Position numbers and translations under genes: made by a program. Below are positions 25,017-32,982 of a stretch of DNA of 64,000 bases, piece after piece. Source of the stretch: Pseudomonas thivervalensis (lineage in GTDB: Bacteria > Pseudomonadota > Gammaproteobacteria > Pseudomonadales > Pseudomonadaceae); assembly GCF_001269655.1 (NCBI RefSeq), contig NZ_LHVE01000014.1, positions 124,001 to 188,000 of the forward strand. The letters are read 5' to 3'. The stretch's first letter is position 1. Each line of letters starts with the position of its first letter. The notes beneath the pieces are model-generated. The model saw nothing but the letters and a program-made list of their open reading frames with translations. It was not told where the DNA came from and made no database searches.

Positions 25017-25115
25017 TTGTGGCGAGGGAGCTTGCTCCCGCTTGAGTGCGCAGCGCTCATCGCTCTTTTTGGGCGCCGCTGCGCGACCCAGCGGGAGCAA
25101 GCTCCCTCGCCACAG
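25017..25115. repeat. REP pair
   Basis: Inverted GTGGCGAGGGAGCTTGCTCC copies about 45 bp apart, between the ABM gene and the hypothetical gene at 25187. Confidence 0.85.
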
Positions 25116-25186
25116 GACCGTGCCGTTCTAAAAATCCTGTGGGCCCCCACAGGGTTTCTGTTCTATTCAAGAGTTGAGCTTCAGCC

Positions 25187-25507
25187 TTACACCAATTGCC
25201 GCACCGCCAGGATCTCCGGCAGGTCATTGCGGGCCATGTACACGCGTAAAGGTTCGGTCAGGTTGATCCGGTCGTCGATGTTCTGGTCCAGCAACAACTG
25301 GATTCGCTCACGACTGAGGGCCATGGTGCCGTCTGACGCAGGGGCCCAGACAAATTCGCTGGTGGGGATGATGCCGTCGTCGGCCACGTCCATGCCAAAG
25401 GCGTCTTCGCTGAACCGCACGATGTATTGGCCGGTCTTGCGGTTCAGGCCAACAAAACCCTTGAGCTGGTCGGCGGCCTGGCAGATGAATGTCGAAGTGG
25501 TGCGCAT
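25187..25507 (-). CDS. conserved hypothetical protein, 106 residues
   Basis: I do not recognise a family. The 106-residue acidic soluble protein starts MRTTSTFICQAADQLKGFVG and contains NRKTGQYIVRFSEDAFGMDV, ALSRERIQLLLDQNIDDRIN and the end MARNDLPEILAVRQLV. It has no signal or membrane segment. The ATG at 25507 is chosen over one 4 codons upstream. It is alone on its strand, divergent from glpQ. Codon use resembles its neighbours, so it looks like a real resident gene. Confidence 0.65.
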   Translation of the reverse strand: MRTTSTFICQAADQLKGFVGLNRKTGQYIVRFSEDAFGMDVADDGIIPTSEFVWAPASDGTMALSRERIQLLLDQNIDDRINLTEPLRVYMARNDLPEILAVRQLV

Positions 25508-25752
25508 GGTAAACCTCATGGATGCGTCCCTCGGGACGTCTGATCGATGGTTTACACGCAGGGCAAGCGAATACAGGATTTAAGGTCTCCCTCTGCCGGG
25601 GAAACTGGTGCGGCCAAGGGTACTGCAAAGCGGCCGAAAAATGCGTGGGAAAAATCTGCTTTGCGCAGGTTTATGTCGGTGTGGCGATAGCGCCGACAGC
25701 GTTCAGTTGTTAAAAGATAGGTTTTCGCACCTCCCACGAAAGGATCTCGAGC

Positions 25753-26880
25753 ATGCCTATCACCTTCACCCGCAGCGCCTTGATGCTGAGCCTGGTACTC
25801 GGCTTCGGCCAGGCACAAGCCTCCGAGGCCCCGAGCCCCAAGGCCCTGGCAACCCTTCAGGGCATTCCGCACCCGGCGGTCATTGCCCACCGCGGCGCCT
25901 CGTTCGACGCGCCGGAGTCCACCGCCGCTGCCTACAAGCTCGCCCGCGACCTGGGCGCCGACTACCTGGAACTGGACCTGCAGCGCAGCAAGGACGGCGT
26001 GTTGTTCGTCCTGCATGACGACAGCCTGCTGCGCACCACCGATGTCGCCACCAGGTTTCCCGAACGCAAGGACAGCACCGCCAATGAGTTCACCATGGCG
26101 GAACTGAAAACCCTCGATGCCGGCAGCTGGTTCAACACCGCCTACCCGGACCGCGCCCGCCCTTCATTCGTCGGCCTGAAGATCCTCACCCTCGACGAAG
26201 TAATCAACATTGCCGAGGGCAACCCGCTGCACAAACCAGGGCTGTACATCGAAACCAAGGAGCCGAAGCTGTTCCCCGGTATCGAACGCGACCTGAAGGA
26301 CAAGCTGCAGGACCGCGGCTGGCTCAGCCCCGCGGGCTCGAAACTAGCCAAGAGCGCCACCGGTGTCGGCCAAGGCAAGGGCAAAGTGGTTTTGCAGACC
26401 TTTGAAAAGAACAGCCTGGAATTGTTGCACAAAGAGATGCCGAAAGTGCCGAAGATCCTGCTGCTGTGGGTGGGCGAAGGCAACATCGAACCCAAGTCCA
26501 AGGTGACGTTTGCCCAGTCCGGCGAAACGGACAAGGCCGCCTACTACGCCAAGCAGGAGCCCAAGGACAAGGCCGAGTTCGAGCAGTGGGTCCAGTATGC
26601 CAAGGCCCATGGCGCCATTGGCACTGGTCCTTCGGCGGCGTTGACCCACGGCGGCAGCCAGAGCTACTCGGACCTGGTGCAGCCGTGGATGAACCGGTAC
26701 ACCCACGACCAGGGCTTGCTGGTGCACGTCTACACCGTGGATGAACCGGTGGACTTCAAGAAGGTAATGGATGCCGGTGTCGATGGCATCTTCACCAACC
26801 GTGCCAGTGAATTGCTCAAGTACTTAGAGCGCCCCGAGGCAGGCAGTGTGGCGCAACTATTGGAAAAGAACGGCTACTGA
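25753..26880 (+). CDS. glpQ: periplasmic glycerophosphodiester phosphodiesterase
   Basis: GlpQ hydrolyses glycerophosphodiesters to glycerol-3-phosphate and an alcohol in the periplasm. The 375 residues start with a signal peptide (SALMLSLVLGFGQAQASE). The GDPD core has IAHRGASFDAPESTAAAYKL with the catalytic HR, the metal-binding LELDLQRSKDGVLFVLHDD and, near the end, VHVYTVDEPVDFKKVMDAG followed by DGIFTNRAS. AAGGA lies 8 nt before the ATG. A short stem with a T-run follows the gene. Confidence 0.94.
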   Translation: MPITFTRSALMLSLVLGFGQAQASEAPSPKALATLQGIPHPAVIAHRGASFDAPESTAAAYKLARDLGADYLELDLQRSKDGVLFVLHDDSLLRTTDVATRFPERKDSTANEFTMAELKTLDAGSWFNTAYPDRARPSFVGLKILTLDEVINIAEGNPLHKPGLYIETKEPKLFPGIERDLKDKLQDRGWLSPAGSKLAKSATGVGQGKGKVVLQTFEKNSLELLHKEMPKVPKILLLWVGEGNIEPKSKVTFAQSGETDKAAYYAKQEPKDKAEFEQWVQYAKAHGAIGTGPSAALTHGGSQSYSDLVQPWMNRYTHDQGLLVHVYTVDEPVDFKKVMDAGVDGIFTNRASELLKYLERPEAGSVAQLLEKNGY

Positions 26881-26897
26881 GACGAAAGACGGGTTCA

Positions 26898-26919
26898 GGA
26901 AACTTGCTTCAAGTTTTTT
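26898..26919 (+). terminator. weak terminator after glpQ
   Basis: AACTTG / CAAGTT stem with a 3-nt loop followed by a T-run, 18 bp after the stop. The stem is short. Confidence 0.45.
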
Positions 26920-26920
26920 C

Positions 26921-26939
26921 GAATTAAGGGTGAATTAAG
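26921..26939 (+). promoter_or_regulatory. 11-bp-spaced GAATTAAG direct repeats before the PepSY gene
   Basis: GAATTAAG occurs at 26921-26928 and 26932-26939. The TTAAG-N6-TTAAG layout resembles boxes of OmpR-family regulators of the PmrA/QseB type. They lie 65 bp before the PepSY start. Confidence 0.6.
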
Positions 26940-27003
26940 TTGCCACAGATAATCTGAACCTACTTAAACGACTCACCCTTTAACGACACCAAGGAAAAGA
27001 CAA

Positions 27004-27309
27004 ATGAAAACGTTGACTGCCCTGTTCACCGCCGCTGCCCTGACCCTCACCGCTGGCCTGGCCCAGGCGGACGTTCGCATCGATCAGATTCCTCAACTGG
27101 TCAAGGAAGGCAAGATCAAGTCCCTCGAGTCGATGAATGAAGAAGCCCTGAAGTTGCACCCCGGCGCCACCATCACCGACACCGACCTGGATAACCACTT
27201 CAACGGTTATGAGTATGAAGTGGAACTGAAAACTGCCGACGGTAAAGAGTTCGACGTGGACTTCGACGCAACCACCGGTAAAGTCCTGTCGAACAAGCAA
27301 GACACTTGA
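27004..27309 (+). CDS. periplasmic PepSY-domain protein
   Basis: A 101-residue secreted protein: signal peptide KTLTALFTAAALTLTAGLAQ (cleavage after AQA), then one PepSY domain with IPQLVKEGKIKSLESMNEEA and YEYEVELKTADGKEFDVDFD, ending TGKVLSNKQDT. Such single-PepSY proteins are often controlled by PmrAB- or QseBC-like two-component systems. A good AAGGAAAAG precedes the ATG, and TTAAG repeats upstream fit such control. It is monocistronic. Confidence 0.88.
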   Translation: MKTLTALFTAAALTLTAGLAQADVRIDQIPQLVKEGKIKSLESMNEEALKLHPGATITDTDLDNHFNGYEYEVELKTADGKEFDVDFDATTGKVLSNKQDT

Positions 27310-27319
27310 TCCATGGATT

Positions 27320-27357
27320 AAAAAAGCCGCGCAACTTTCGAGTTGCGCGGCTTCTTT
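27320..27357. terminator. terminator after the PepSY gene
   Basis: GCCGCGCAACT / AGTTGCGCGGC (27326-27351) with a TTCG tetraloop, an A-tract before it and TTCTTT after it. Confidence 0.92.
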
Positions 27358-27490
27358 GCGTACGCCGTCTGTAAACCGCCGCCGGTCTGACGACGCCGTG
27401 CACCTGTCACAAAACCATCAAGAAAGCTTGCGATGATGCCGCTCAAGTGAACCTGTCGCCGCGACAGGCACTTCCCGCCAGCGAGCCCTC

Positions 27491-28513
27491 ATGAACCACA
27501 GCATCGACCAAAGCCATCGCGATCCGGACCTGTTCGGCCTGCTTTACGGGTTTCGATTCCGTCCCGGCGAGCGTGGCCGGGAGATCGATTCGGCCCAGGC
27601 GCTGCAAAGCCTGCAACAACCGCAAGACGCCGACGAGTTCCTCTGGCTGCACCTGAACCTGGCCCACGCCGCTTGCGAGCGCTGGATGAAGAATCATCTG
27701 GCCTTGCCCGAGGAATTCTTCGAAGCCCTGCACGAAGGCTCGCGCTCGACCCGCATCGAACATGTGGACTCGGCATTGCTGGCGGTGGTGAACGATGTGG
27801 TGTTCAACCTCAGCAACCTGGTGTCCTCGGATGTCTCCACGTTGTGGGTGTGCGTGCACAGTCGATTGATCATCAGTGCGCGCCTGCAACCCTTGCATTC
27901 GGTCGACAAGCTGCGCTCATCGGTCAAGGCCGGCGAATGCTTTCGCTCGCCGCTGGAACTGCTCGTGCATCTGCTGCGTGACCAAGGCGAAGTGCTGACC
28001 CAGATCGTGCGCAAGACCAGCCTCAGCGTCGACCAGATCGAAGACCAACTGCTGTCTTCGCGCGTGTCCAACAACCGCGCCGAGCTGGGCAGCCACCGCC
28101 GCGTGCTGGTGCGCCTGCAACGCCTGCTGGCCCTGGAGCCGGGCTCGTTGCTGCGCCTGCTCAACCGCCCTCCGCAGTGGTTGCAAAAGGAAGACGTCAA
28201 GGAGCTGCGCAAGTCCACCGAGGAGTTCGCCCTGATCATCAACGACCTCACCGCATTGGGCGAGCGGATCAAATTGCTGCAAGAAGAAATCGCCGCCAAC
28301 CTCAACGAACAAAGCAACCGCACGCTGTTCACCCTGACGGTGGTCACGGTCCTGGCGTTGCCTATCAACATCATTGCCGGCTTCTTCGGCATGAACGTCG
28401 GCGGCGTACCGCTGGCCAGTGATCCCGAGGGTTTCTGGATCCTGGTGGCGCTGGTAGCAACCTTCACCGTGATCGCAGGCCGATGGGCTTTTCGCAAGCG
28501 GCGCGATTATTGA
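27491..28513 (+). CDS. zntB: zinc transporter ZntB (CorA family)
   Basis: ZntB is a pentameric CorA-like inner-membrane transporter for zinc. The 340 residues have a long cytoplasmic alpha/beta funnel (about 1-270) and two C-terminal membrane helices, with the selectivity motif GMN in AGFFGMNVGGVPL between them. The final RWAFRKRRDY is the usual basic tail. N-terminal FGLLYGFRFRPGERGREID and LWLHLNLAHAACERWM match ZntB rather than CorA. It is monocistronic with REP elements after it. Confidence 0.92.
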   Translation: MNHSIDQSHRDPDLFGLLYGFRFRPGERGREIDSAQALQSLQQPQDADEFLWLHLNLAHAACERWMKNHLALPEEFFEALHEGSRSTRIEHVDSALLAVVNDVVFNLSNLVSSDVSTLWVCVHSRLIISARLQPLHSVDKLRSSVKAGECFRSPLELLVHLLRDQGEVLTQIVRKTSLSVDQIEDQLLSSRVSNNRAELGSHRRVLVRLQRLLALEPGSLLRLLNRPPQWLQKEDVKELRKSTEEFALIINDLTALGERIKLLQEEIAANLNEQSNRTLFTLTVVTVLALPINIIAGFFGMNVGGVPLASDPEGFWILVALVATFTVIAGRWAFRKRRDY

Positions 28514-28544
28514 GATTGATCCACCTCGGGTTCGCATAAGCTTT

Positions 28545-28709
28545 TGTGGCGAGGGAGCTTGCTCCCGCTCAGGCGCTGTAGGAGCTGTCGAGTGTAACGA
28601 GGCTGCGATCTTGTCCCAAACAATCGCGTCCCTAACGAAAGATCAAGATCAAAAGATCGCAGCCTTCGGCAGCTCCTACCCCCAGCGGGAGCAAGCTCCC
28701 TCGCCACAA
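28545..28709. repeat. composite REP element with nested inner palindrome
   Basis: Outer GTGGCGAGGGAGCTTGCTCC pair. The inner inverted repeat runs from GTAGGAGCTGTCGAGTGTAA to its partner ending TCGGCAGCTCCTAC. The inner part is in the opposite orientation to that in the 10357 element. Confidence 0.85.
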
Positions 28710-28761
28710 GTGTTAATCTCCAGGTGTTAATCAGGCCCCTATTCCAAACAGGTCAATACCG

Positions 28762-30387
28762 TCAGGCGCTCAACCGCGCCGTCACTTCATTCAACTGCCC
28801 TGACAACCCATGCAAATCCTGACTGGCCGCTTCAGTGCGCTTTACGTTGTCCAGGTTGGTGCTGGCAATGCAGGTGATTTCGGTCAGATTGCGTGAGATG
28901 TCTTCAGCCACCGAGGTCTGCTCTTCCGCCGCAGTGGCGATCTGACGGTTCATGTCGCGAATCGCTTCCACGGCCTGGGTGATGCGCTCCAGCATCGCGC
29001 CGGCCTGGGTCACCTGCTCGACACTTGCTTCACTGCGCGACTGCCCGCTTTCGATGGCCTGGGCCGCGTCCACCGCGCCCGTCTGCACGGTCTGGATGAT
29101 CTGGTTGATCTCGATGATCGATGACGCCGTACGCTGGGCCAGGCTGCGAACCTCATCGGCGACCACCGCAAAACCACGTCCGGCCTCACCCGCGCGGGCC
29201 GCTTCGATGGCGGCGTTGAGGGCTAGCAGGTTGGTCTGCTCGGCAATCCCGCGGATTACTTCCAGCACCTTGCCGATGCGCCCACTGTCGGCTTCCAGGC
29301 GCCGGATCACCGTGGCGGTGTTGGCAATTTCGCCACGCATTTGAGTGATGGTGTGGATAGTGCCCTGCATCACTTTCTCGCCCTGCTGCGCCGAATGATC
29401 GGCATCATCTGCAGCTTGCGCCGCATCGGCGGCATGGCGGGCAACTTCCTGGGCAGTGGCGGACATCTCATTCATTGCCGTTGCCACCTGATCGGTGCGT
29501 TCGAATTGCTCGCTGGTGCCTTGGCTCATCAGGCTCGCAATCGCATTGAGCTCACCGCTGGCGCTGTCCAGCTCCGTGGCACTGCGCTGCAAGCGCGTGA
29601 AGGTTTCGGCGAGGAAATCGCGCAGCGTGTTGGCCGCCAGGGCCAGGTCGCCCAGCTCATCCTGGCGCGTGCTCGTGACACGCTCGGCGAAACGCCCGCG
29701 GCTCAGTTGAGTCACGTACTCGATCAGGTTACGGATGGGCTGCACCAGGTTGCGGTTGACCAGCCACACGCTCAACAACCCGACCAGCAATCCCGAGACG
29801 AGCATGATCACCGTACCCAGCATGATCGTGCGGTCGGCATCGGCACTGATCAGCGCCGATTGTTCATCGCCCAGCTTATGCAGCTCGACCACCAACTCGC
29901 TCATCTGCTCACTGGCCGCGCGGTCCACGCCCTTGACCGCCGCATCGCCCGCCGCCGCGTCGCCGCCCGCCGCCACAAACGCATCACGGCCCTTCTGGTA
30001 GGCCGCGCCCAACTGGGCATGTTCGCCGCGCAGGCGTTCGATGCGCGCCTTGATCTGCGCCGGGACACCTTCGTGGGTGGTCAACTGGCCAAGGATGCCC
30101 TGGACATCGCTCTGGCGTGCCTCGAATTGCTTCCAGTATTTATCCAGGTCCGCTGGTTGCTTGCCGCGCAACAGGACGTTTTTCCACTCTTGGACCTGGA
30201 CCTTGAATTGCACGTTGGCCTCATCGATCAATTGCGACGCACGCAATGGCCCGTCGATCAGTTGACGATAATTCTGGATGCCATTGGAAAGGAAGTAAAA
30301 GGACGCCAGGGCGATCAGCAACATGGCCAGCAGGCTGCCGCTGAGCAGGGCAAGAATCTGGGCTCTCAGGGATTTTTGTAGAAACAT
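28762..30387 (-). CDS. methyl-accepting chemotaxis protein
   Basis: A 541-residue chemoreceptor. TM1 is about 12-32 (ILALLSGSLLAMLLIALASF). A periplasmic four-helix-bundle sensor follows (about 35-185). TM2 is MLGTVIMLVSGLLVGLLSVW. The HAMP domain starts at NRNLVQPIRNLIEYV. The cytoplasmic domain has the strictly conserved tip EVIRGIAEQTNLLALNAAIE then AARAGEAGRGFAVVADEVR. The start MFLQKSLRAQ is used; a 69-codon extension upstream is not receptor-like. The ligand is unknown. It stands alone, as many pseudomonad MCPs do. Confidence 0.93.
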   Translation of the reverse strand: MFLQKSLRAQILALLSGSLLAMLLIALASFYFLSNGIQNYRQLIDGPLRASQLIDEANVQFKVQVQEWKNVLLRGKQPADLDKYWKQFEARQSDVQGILGQLTTHEGVPAQIKARIERLRGEHAQLGAAYQKGRDAFVAAGGDAAAGDAAVKGVDRAASEQMSELVVELHKLGDEQSALISADADRTIMLGTVIMLVSGLLVGLLSVWLVNRNLVQPIRNLIEYVTQLSRGRFAERVTSTRQDELGDLALAANTLRDFLAETFTRLQRSATELDSASGELNAIASLMSQGTSEQFERTDQVATAMNEMSATAQEVARHAADAAQAADDADHSAQQGEKVMQGTIHTITQMRGEIANTATVIRRLEADSGRIGKVLEVIRGIAEQTNLLALNAAIEAARAGEAGRGFAVVADEVRSLAQRTASSIIEINQIIQTVQTGAVDAAQAIESGQSRSEASVEQVTQAGAMLERITQAVEAIRDMNRQIATAAEEQTSVAEDISRNLTEITCIASTNLDNVKRTEAASQDLHGLSGQLNEVTARLSA

Positions 30388-30674
30388 GGGGTCGATCTCT
30401 TCGAATAAAGAACCTCCATGTCCAGGGTCCGCTGTAGCAACTGAACGTGGAGGATATGTCCATGGCATCGACCTGTACGGAGCGTTCTTGAGCCCTGGCG
30501 ACCACCGGTAGTGGGACCGTTTTGCTGATTGGACATGACCTGTACACACAATCCCATTTGTCGCTCCGCCAGGATTTAAAAGTCTTTTTGTCATTTCTCC
30601 TGGGGTATCCTGCCCAGGCTTTGTAAAAGCGCGGATCTACCAGATCTATCCACAGACTTTGCGAGGAGCGCGAA

Positions 30675-30818
30675 ATGCACGAGATCCCTAATCTCCCCTT
30701 CCCAAGCCTGCACGACACTGAGCAGACGACCACGCTACAAGCCGGAGGGCAACCTGACGCCCAGCAACCCGAGCCCAAGGAAGCCACTGAACGCCGCCAG
30801 GCCGACAGCGAAGACTGA
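30675..30818 (+). CDS. 47-residue acidic micro-protein
   Basis: A short gene starting MHEIPNLPFPSLHDTEQTTT and ending ERRQADSED, with GAGGAGCG as a strong ribosome-binding site 6 nt before the ATG. It is hydrophilic and Gln/Glu-rich, without signal or membrane segment; function unknown. The strong Shine-Dalgarno and in-frame stop suggest a real gene. A 12-bp hairpin follows at 30839 before the next small gene. Confidence 0.55.
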   Translation: MHEIPNLPFPSLHDTEQTTTLQAGGQPDAQQPEPKEATERRQADSED

Positions 30819-30838
30819 TTGACCCGCACCACCAGACC

Positions 30839-30870
30839 GTGTGGAAAGCGCTAAGATGCGCTTTCCACAC
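30839..30870 (+). promoter_or_regulatory. 12-bp stem-loop between two micro-protein genes
   Basis: GTGTGGAAAGCG and CGCTTTCCACAC are perfect arms with an 8-nt loop, with no T-run after it. It may be a transcript-stabilising or attenuating hairpin, or an operator, 21 nt before the next ATG. Confidence 0.55.
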
Positions 30871-30891
30871 TGCCTGAATCCCGAGCCCCCC

Positions 30892-31086
30892 ATGACCGAT
30901 GACACCCCTCCCTTCAGCGAAGCCCAGGCCAGCGTCCTGATCGGCACCGCCGAGAAAATGGTCGAGATCTGGACCCGCCTTCCTGCTGAGAAACAAGCGG
31001 CCCTGCTGGCGCGTTTCGGCAGCGAAGAAAACGCCATTGCCGCGCTGGTCACCACACGCCTGGTTAGCGGACAGAACGACCGCTGA
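30892..31086 (+). CDS. 64-residue conserved hypothetical protein
   Basis: MTDDTPPFSEAQASVLIGTA, then EKMVEIWTRLPAEKQAALLA and a C-terminal ENAIAALVTTRLVSGQND. It is predicted all-helical, soluble and cytoplasmic. No family is recognised. The frame is open 17 codons upstream but that part crosses the hairpin at 30839-30870, so the ATG at 30892 is used. Codon bias fits Pseudomonas. Confidence 0.6.
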   Translation: MTDDTPPFSEAQASVLIGTAEKMVEIWTRLPAEKQAALLARFGSEENAIAALVTTRLVSGQNDR

Positions 31087-31188
31087 AGCACCGCTGGGCA
31101 AATAGTTTTACTTTTCCCCGCCCTGACGCCACGGTCGCCGTTATCATAAGCAGCCTATCTATCCAGCTGCTCCGTGGACCTCTTCCCC

Positions 31189-32388
31189 ATGTCAGATTCC
31201 CAGCGCCCCCTGGCGGTCACGCTGCAAGTCGTTTCCATCGTCCTGTTCACCTTCATCGGCTACCTGAACATCGGCATTCCCCTGGCCGTGCTGCCCGGGT
31301 TCGTCCATGGCGAACTGGGTTTCGGCGCGGTGATCGCCGGGCTGGTGATCAGCGTGCAATACCTCGCCACCCTGCTCAGCCGCCCTTACGCCGGGCGAAT
31401 CATCGATAACCTGGGAAGCAAGCGCGCAGTGATGTTCGGCCTCGCCGGCTGTGGGCTGAGCGGTGTGTTCATGCTGGTGTCGGCCTGGACGCCCCACTTG
31501 CCGACCTTCAGCCTGATCAGCCTGCTGATCGGTCGCCTGGTGCTGGGCAGTGCCGAAAGCCTGGTGGGCTCCGGTTCGATTGGCTGGGGCATCGGCCGGG
31601 TCGGCGCGGCGAATACCGCCAAGGTGATTTCCTGGAATGGGATCGCCAGTTACGGCGCGCTGGCGATCGGTGCGCCGCTGGGGGTGTGGCTGGTCAATGC
31701 GTTGGGGCTGTGGAGCATGGGCGCCAGCATCATCTTGCTGGGTTTGTTGGGGCTGGCATTGGCCTGGCGCAAGACCGCTGCGCCCATCGTCTCTGGCGAA
31801 CGCCTGCCGTTCATGCACGTGCTGGGGCGGGTGTTGCCACATGGCTGCGGCCTGGCCCTGGGTTCCATCGGGTTTGGCACCATCGCGACCTTCATCACCC
31901 TGTACTACGCCACGCAGCATTGGGACAACGCCGTGCTGTGCCTGAGCCTGTTCGGCGCCAGCTTCATCGGCGCGCGCCTGCTGTTCGGCAACCTGATCAA
32001 CCGCCTGGGCGGCTTTCGCGTGGCGATTGCCTGCCTGTCGGTGGAAACCTTGGGCCTGTTGCTGCTCTGGCTCGCACCGGATGCCCAGTGGGCCCTGGCG
32101 GGCGCGGCGTTGAGCGGTTTCGGCTTTTCCCTGGTATTCCCGGCGCTGGGCGTGGAAGCGGTCAACCTGGTGCCAGCCTCCAGCCGCGGAGCGGCGGTGG
32201 GCGCTTATTCGCTGTTCATTGATTTGTCGCTGGGAATCACCGGGCCGCTGGCCGGTGCGATTGCCGCAGGCTTCGGCTTTGCCTCGATCTTCCTGTTCGC
32301 CGCGCTGGCGGCCCTGGGTGGGCTGGCACTGAGTGTCTACCTGTACCGGCAGGCGCCTCGGTACCGTGAAGCGCGGGAGAAGAACTAG
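31189..32388 (+). CDS. MFS transporter, YhhS-like
   Basis: A 399-residue major facilitator with twelve predicted helices. The loop 2-3 motif A appears as SRPYAGRIIDNLGSKRAVMF. The N-terminal LQVVSIVLFTFIGYLNIGIP and LAVLPGFVHGELGFGAVIAG resemble the YhhS/YfcJ (UPF0226-type) exporter group. The substrate is unknown. Its stop overlaps the convergent arfB stop by 3 bp. The ATG at 31189 is preferred over an in-frame start 5 codons upstream. Confidence 0.88.
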   Translation: MSDSQRPLAVTLQVVSIVLFTFIGYLNIGIPLAVLPGFVHGELGFGAVIAGLVISVQYLATLLSRPYAGRIIDNLGSKRAVMFGLAGCGLSGVFMLVSAWTPHLPTFSLISLLIGRLVLGSAESLVGSGSIGWGIGRVGAANTAKVISWNGIASYGALAIGAPLGVWLVNALGLWSMGASIILLGLLGLALAWRKTAAPIVSGERLPFMHVLGRVLPHGCGLALGSIGFGTIATFITLYYATQHWDNAVLCLSLFGASFIGARLLFGNLINRLGGFRVAIACLSVETLGLLLLWLAPDAQWALAGAALSGFGFSLVFPALGVEAVNLVPASSRGAAVGAYSLFIDLSLGITGPLAGAIAAGFGFASIFLFAALAALGGLALSVYLYRQAPRYREAREKN

Positions 32389-32798
32389 AAATCCACCTTG
32401 CCGCGCCCGGCCTTGATCGAGCCGCGCTTGGTCTTGGACTCCAGGCGACGCTTTTTCGACCCCAGGGTCGGCTTGGTCGGGCGGCGCTTCTTTTCGATCT
32501 TGGTGGCGCTGAGGATCAGTTCGGTGAGGCGCTCCAGCGCATCGGCGCGGTTCTGTTCCTGCGTGCGGTATTGCTGGGCCTTGATGATCAGCACACCGTC
32601 GCTGGTAATGCGACTGTCGCGCAGGGCCAGCAACCGCTCCTTGTAGAACTCGGGCAGCGACGAGGCCGGAATGTCGAAGCGCAAGTGCACGGCGCTGGAG
32701 ACCTTGTTGACGTTCTGCCCCCCGGCCCCCTGGGCGCGGATGGCCGTCAGCTCGATCTCGGCGTCCGGGATGTGCACGGTGTTGGAAATGACCAGCAT
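32385..32798 (-). CDS. arfB: alternative ribosome-rescue factor / peptidyl-tRNA hydrolase ArfB
   Basis: ArfB (YaeJ) releases nascent chains from ribosomes stalled on mRNAs lacking a stop codon. The 137 residues have the catalytic GGQ at 26-28 in RAQGAGGQNVNKVSSAVHL and a basic, unstructured C-terminal tail (KIEKKRRPTKPTLGSKKRRL...) that enters the empty mRNA channel. Length and layout match E. coli YaeJ. It is convergent with the MFS gene. Confidence 0.94.
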   Translation of the reverse strand: MLVISNTVHIPDAEIELTAIRAQGAGGQNVNKVSSAVHLRFDIPASSLPEFYKERLLALRDSRITSDGVLIIKAQQYRTQEQNRADALERLTELILSATKIEKKRRPTKPTLGSKKRRLESKTKRGSIKAGRGKVDF

Positions 32799-32941
32799 GG
32801 AAAGTGTCCGGTATCAGGACCCACAGGATACCGCGAATCCCCTAGACAACATCGATCCCCTTGTGGGAGCGGCGGTGAACACAAATTCTGTGACCACTGA
32901 AGAACCAATGTGGGAGCAGCTGTTGCCTTGCCTGAAACGAC

Positions 32942-32964
32942 AAACCCGGCACTTGGCCGGGTTT
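32942..32964 (-). terminator. probable terminator of the aroP-like gene
   Basis: AAACCCGGC / GCCGGGTTT stem with a 5-nt loop, 19 bp after the permease stop on the minus strand. The T-run is weak. Confidence 0.6.
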
Positions 32965-32982
32965 GTTGTATTTCAGGATGGC

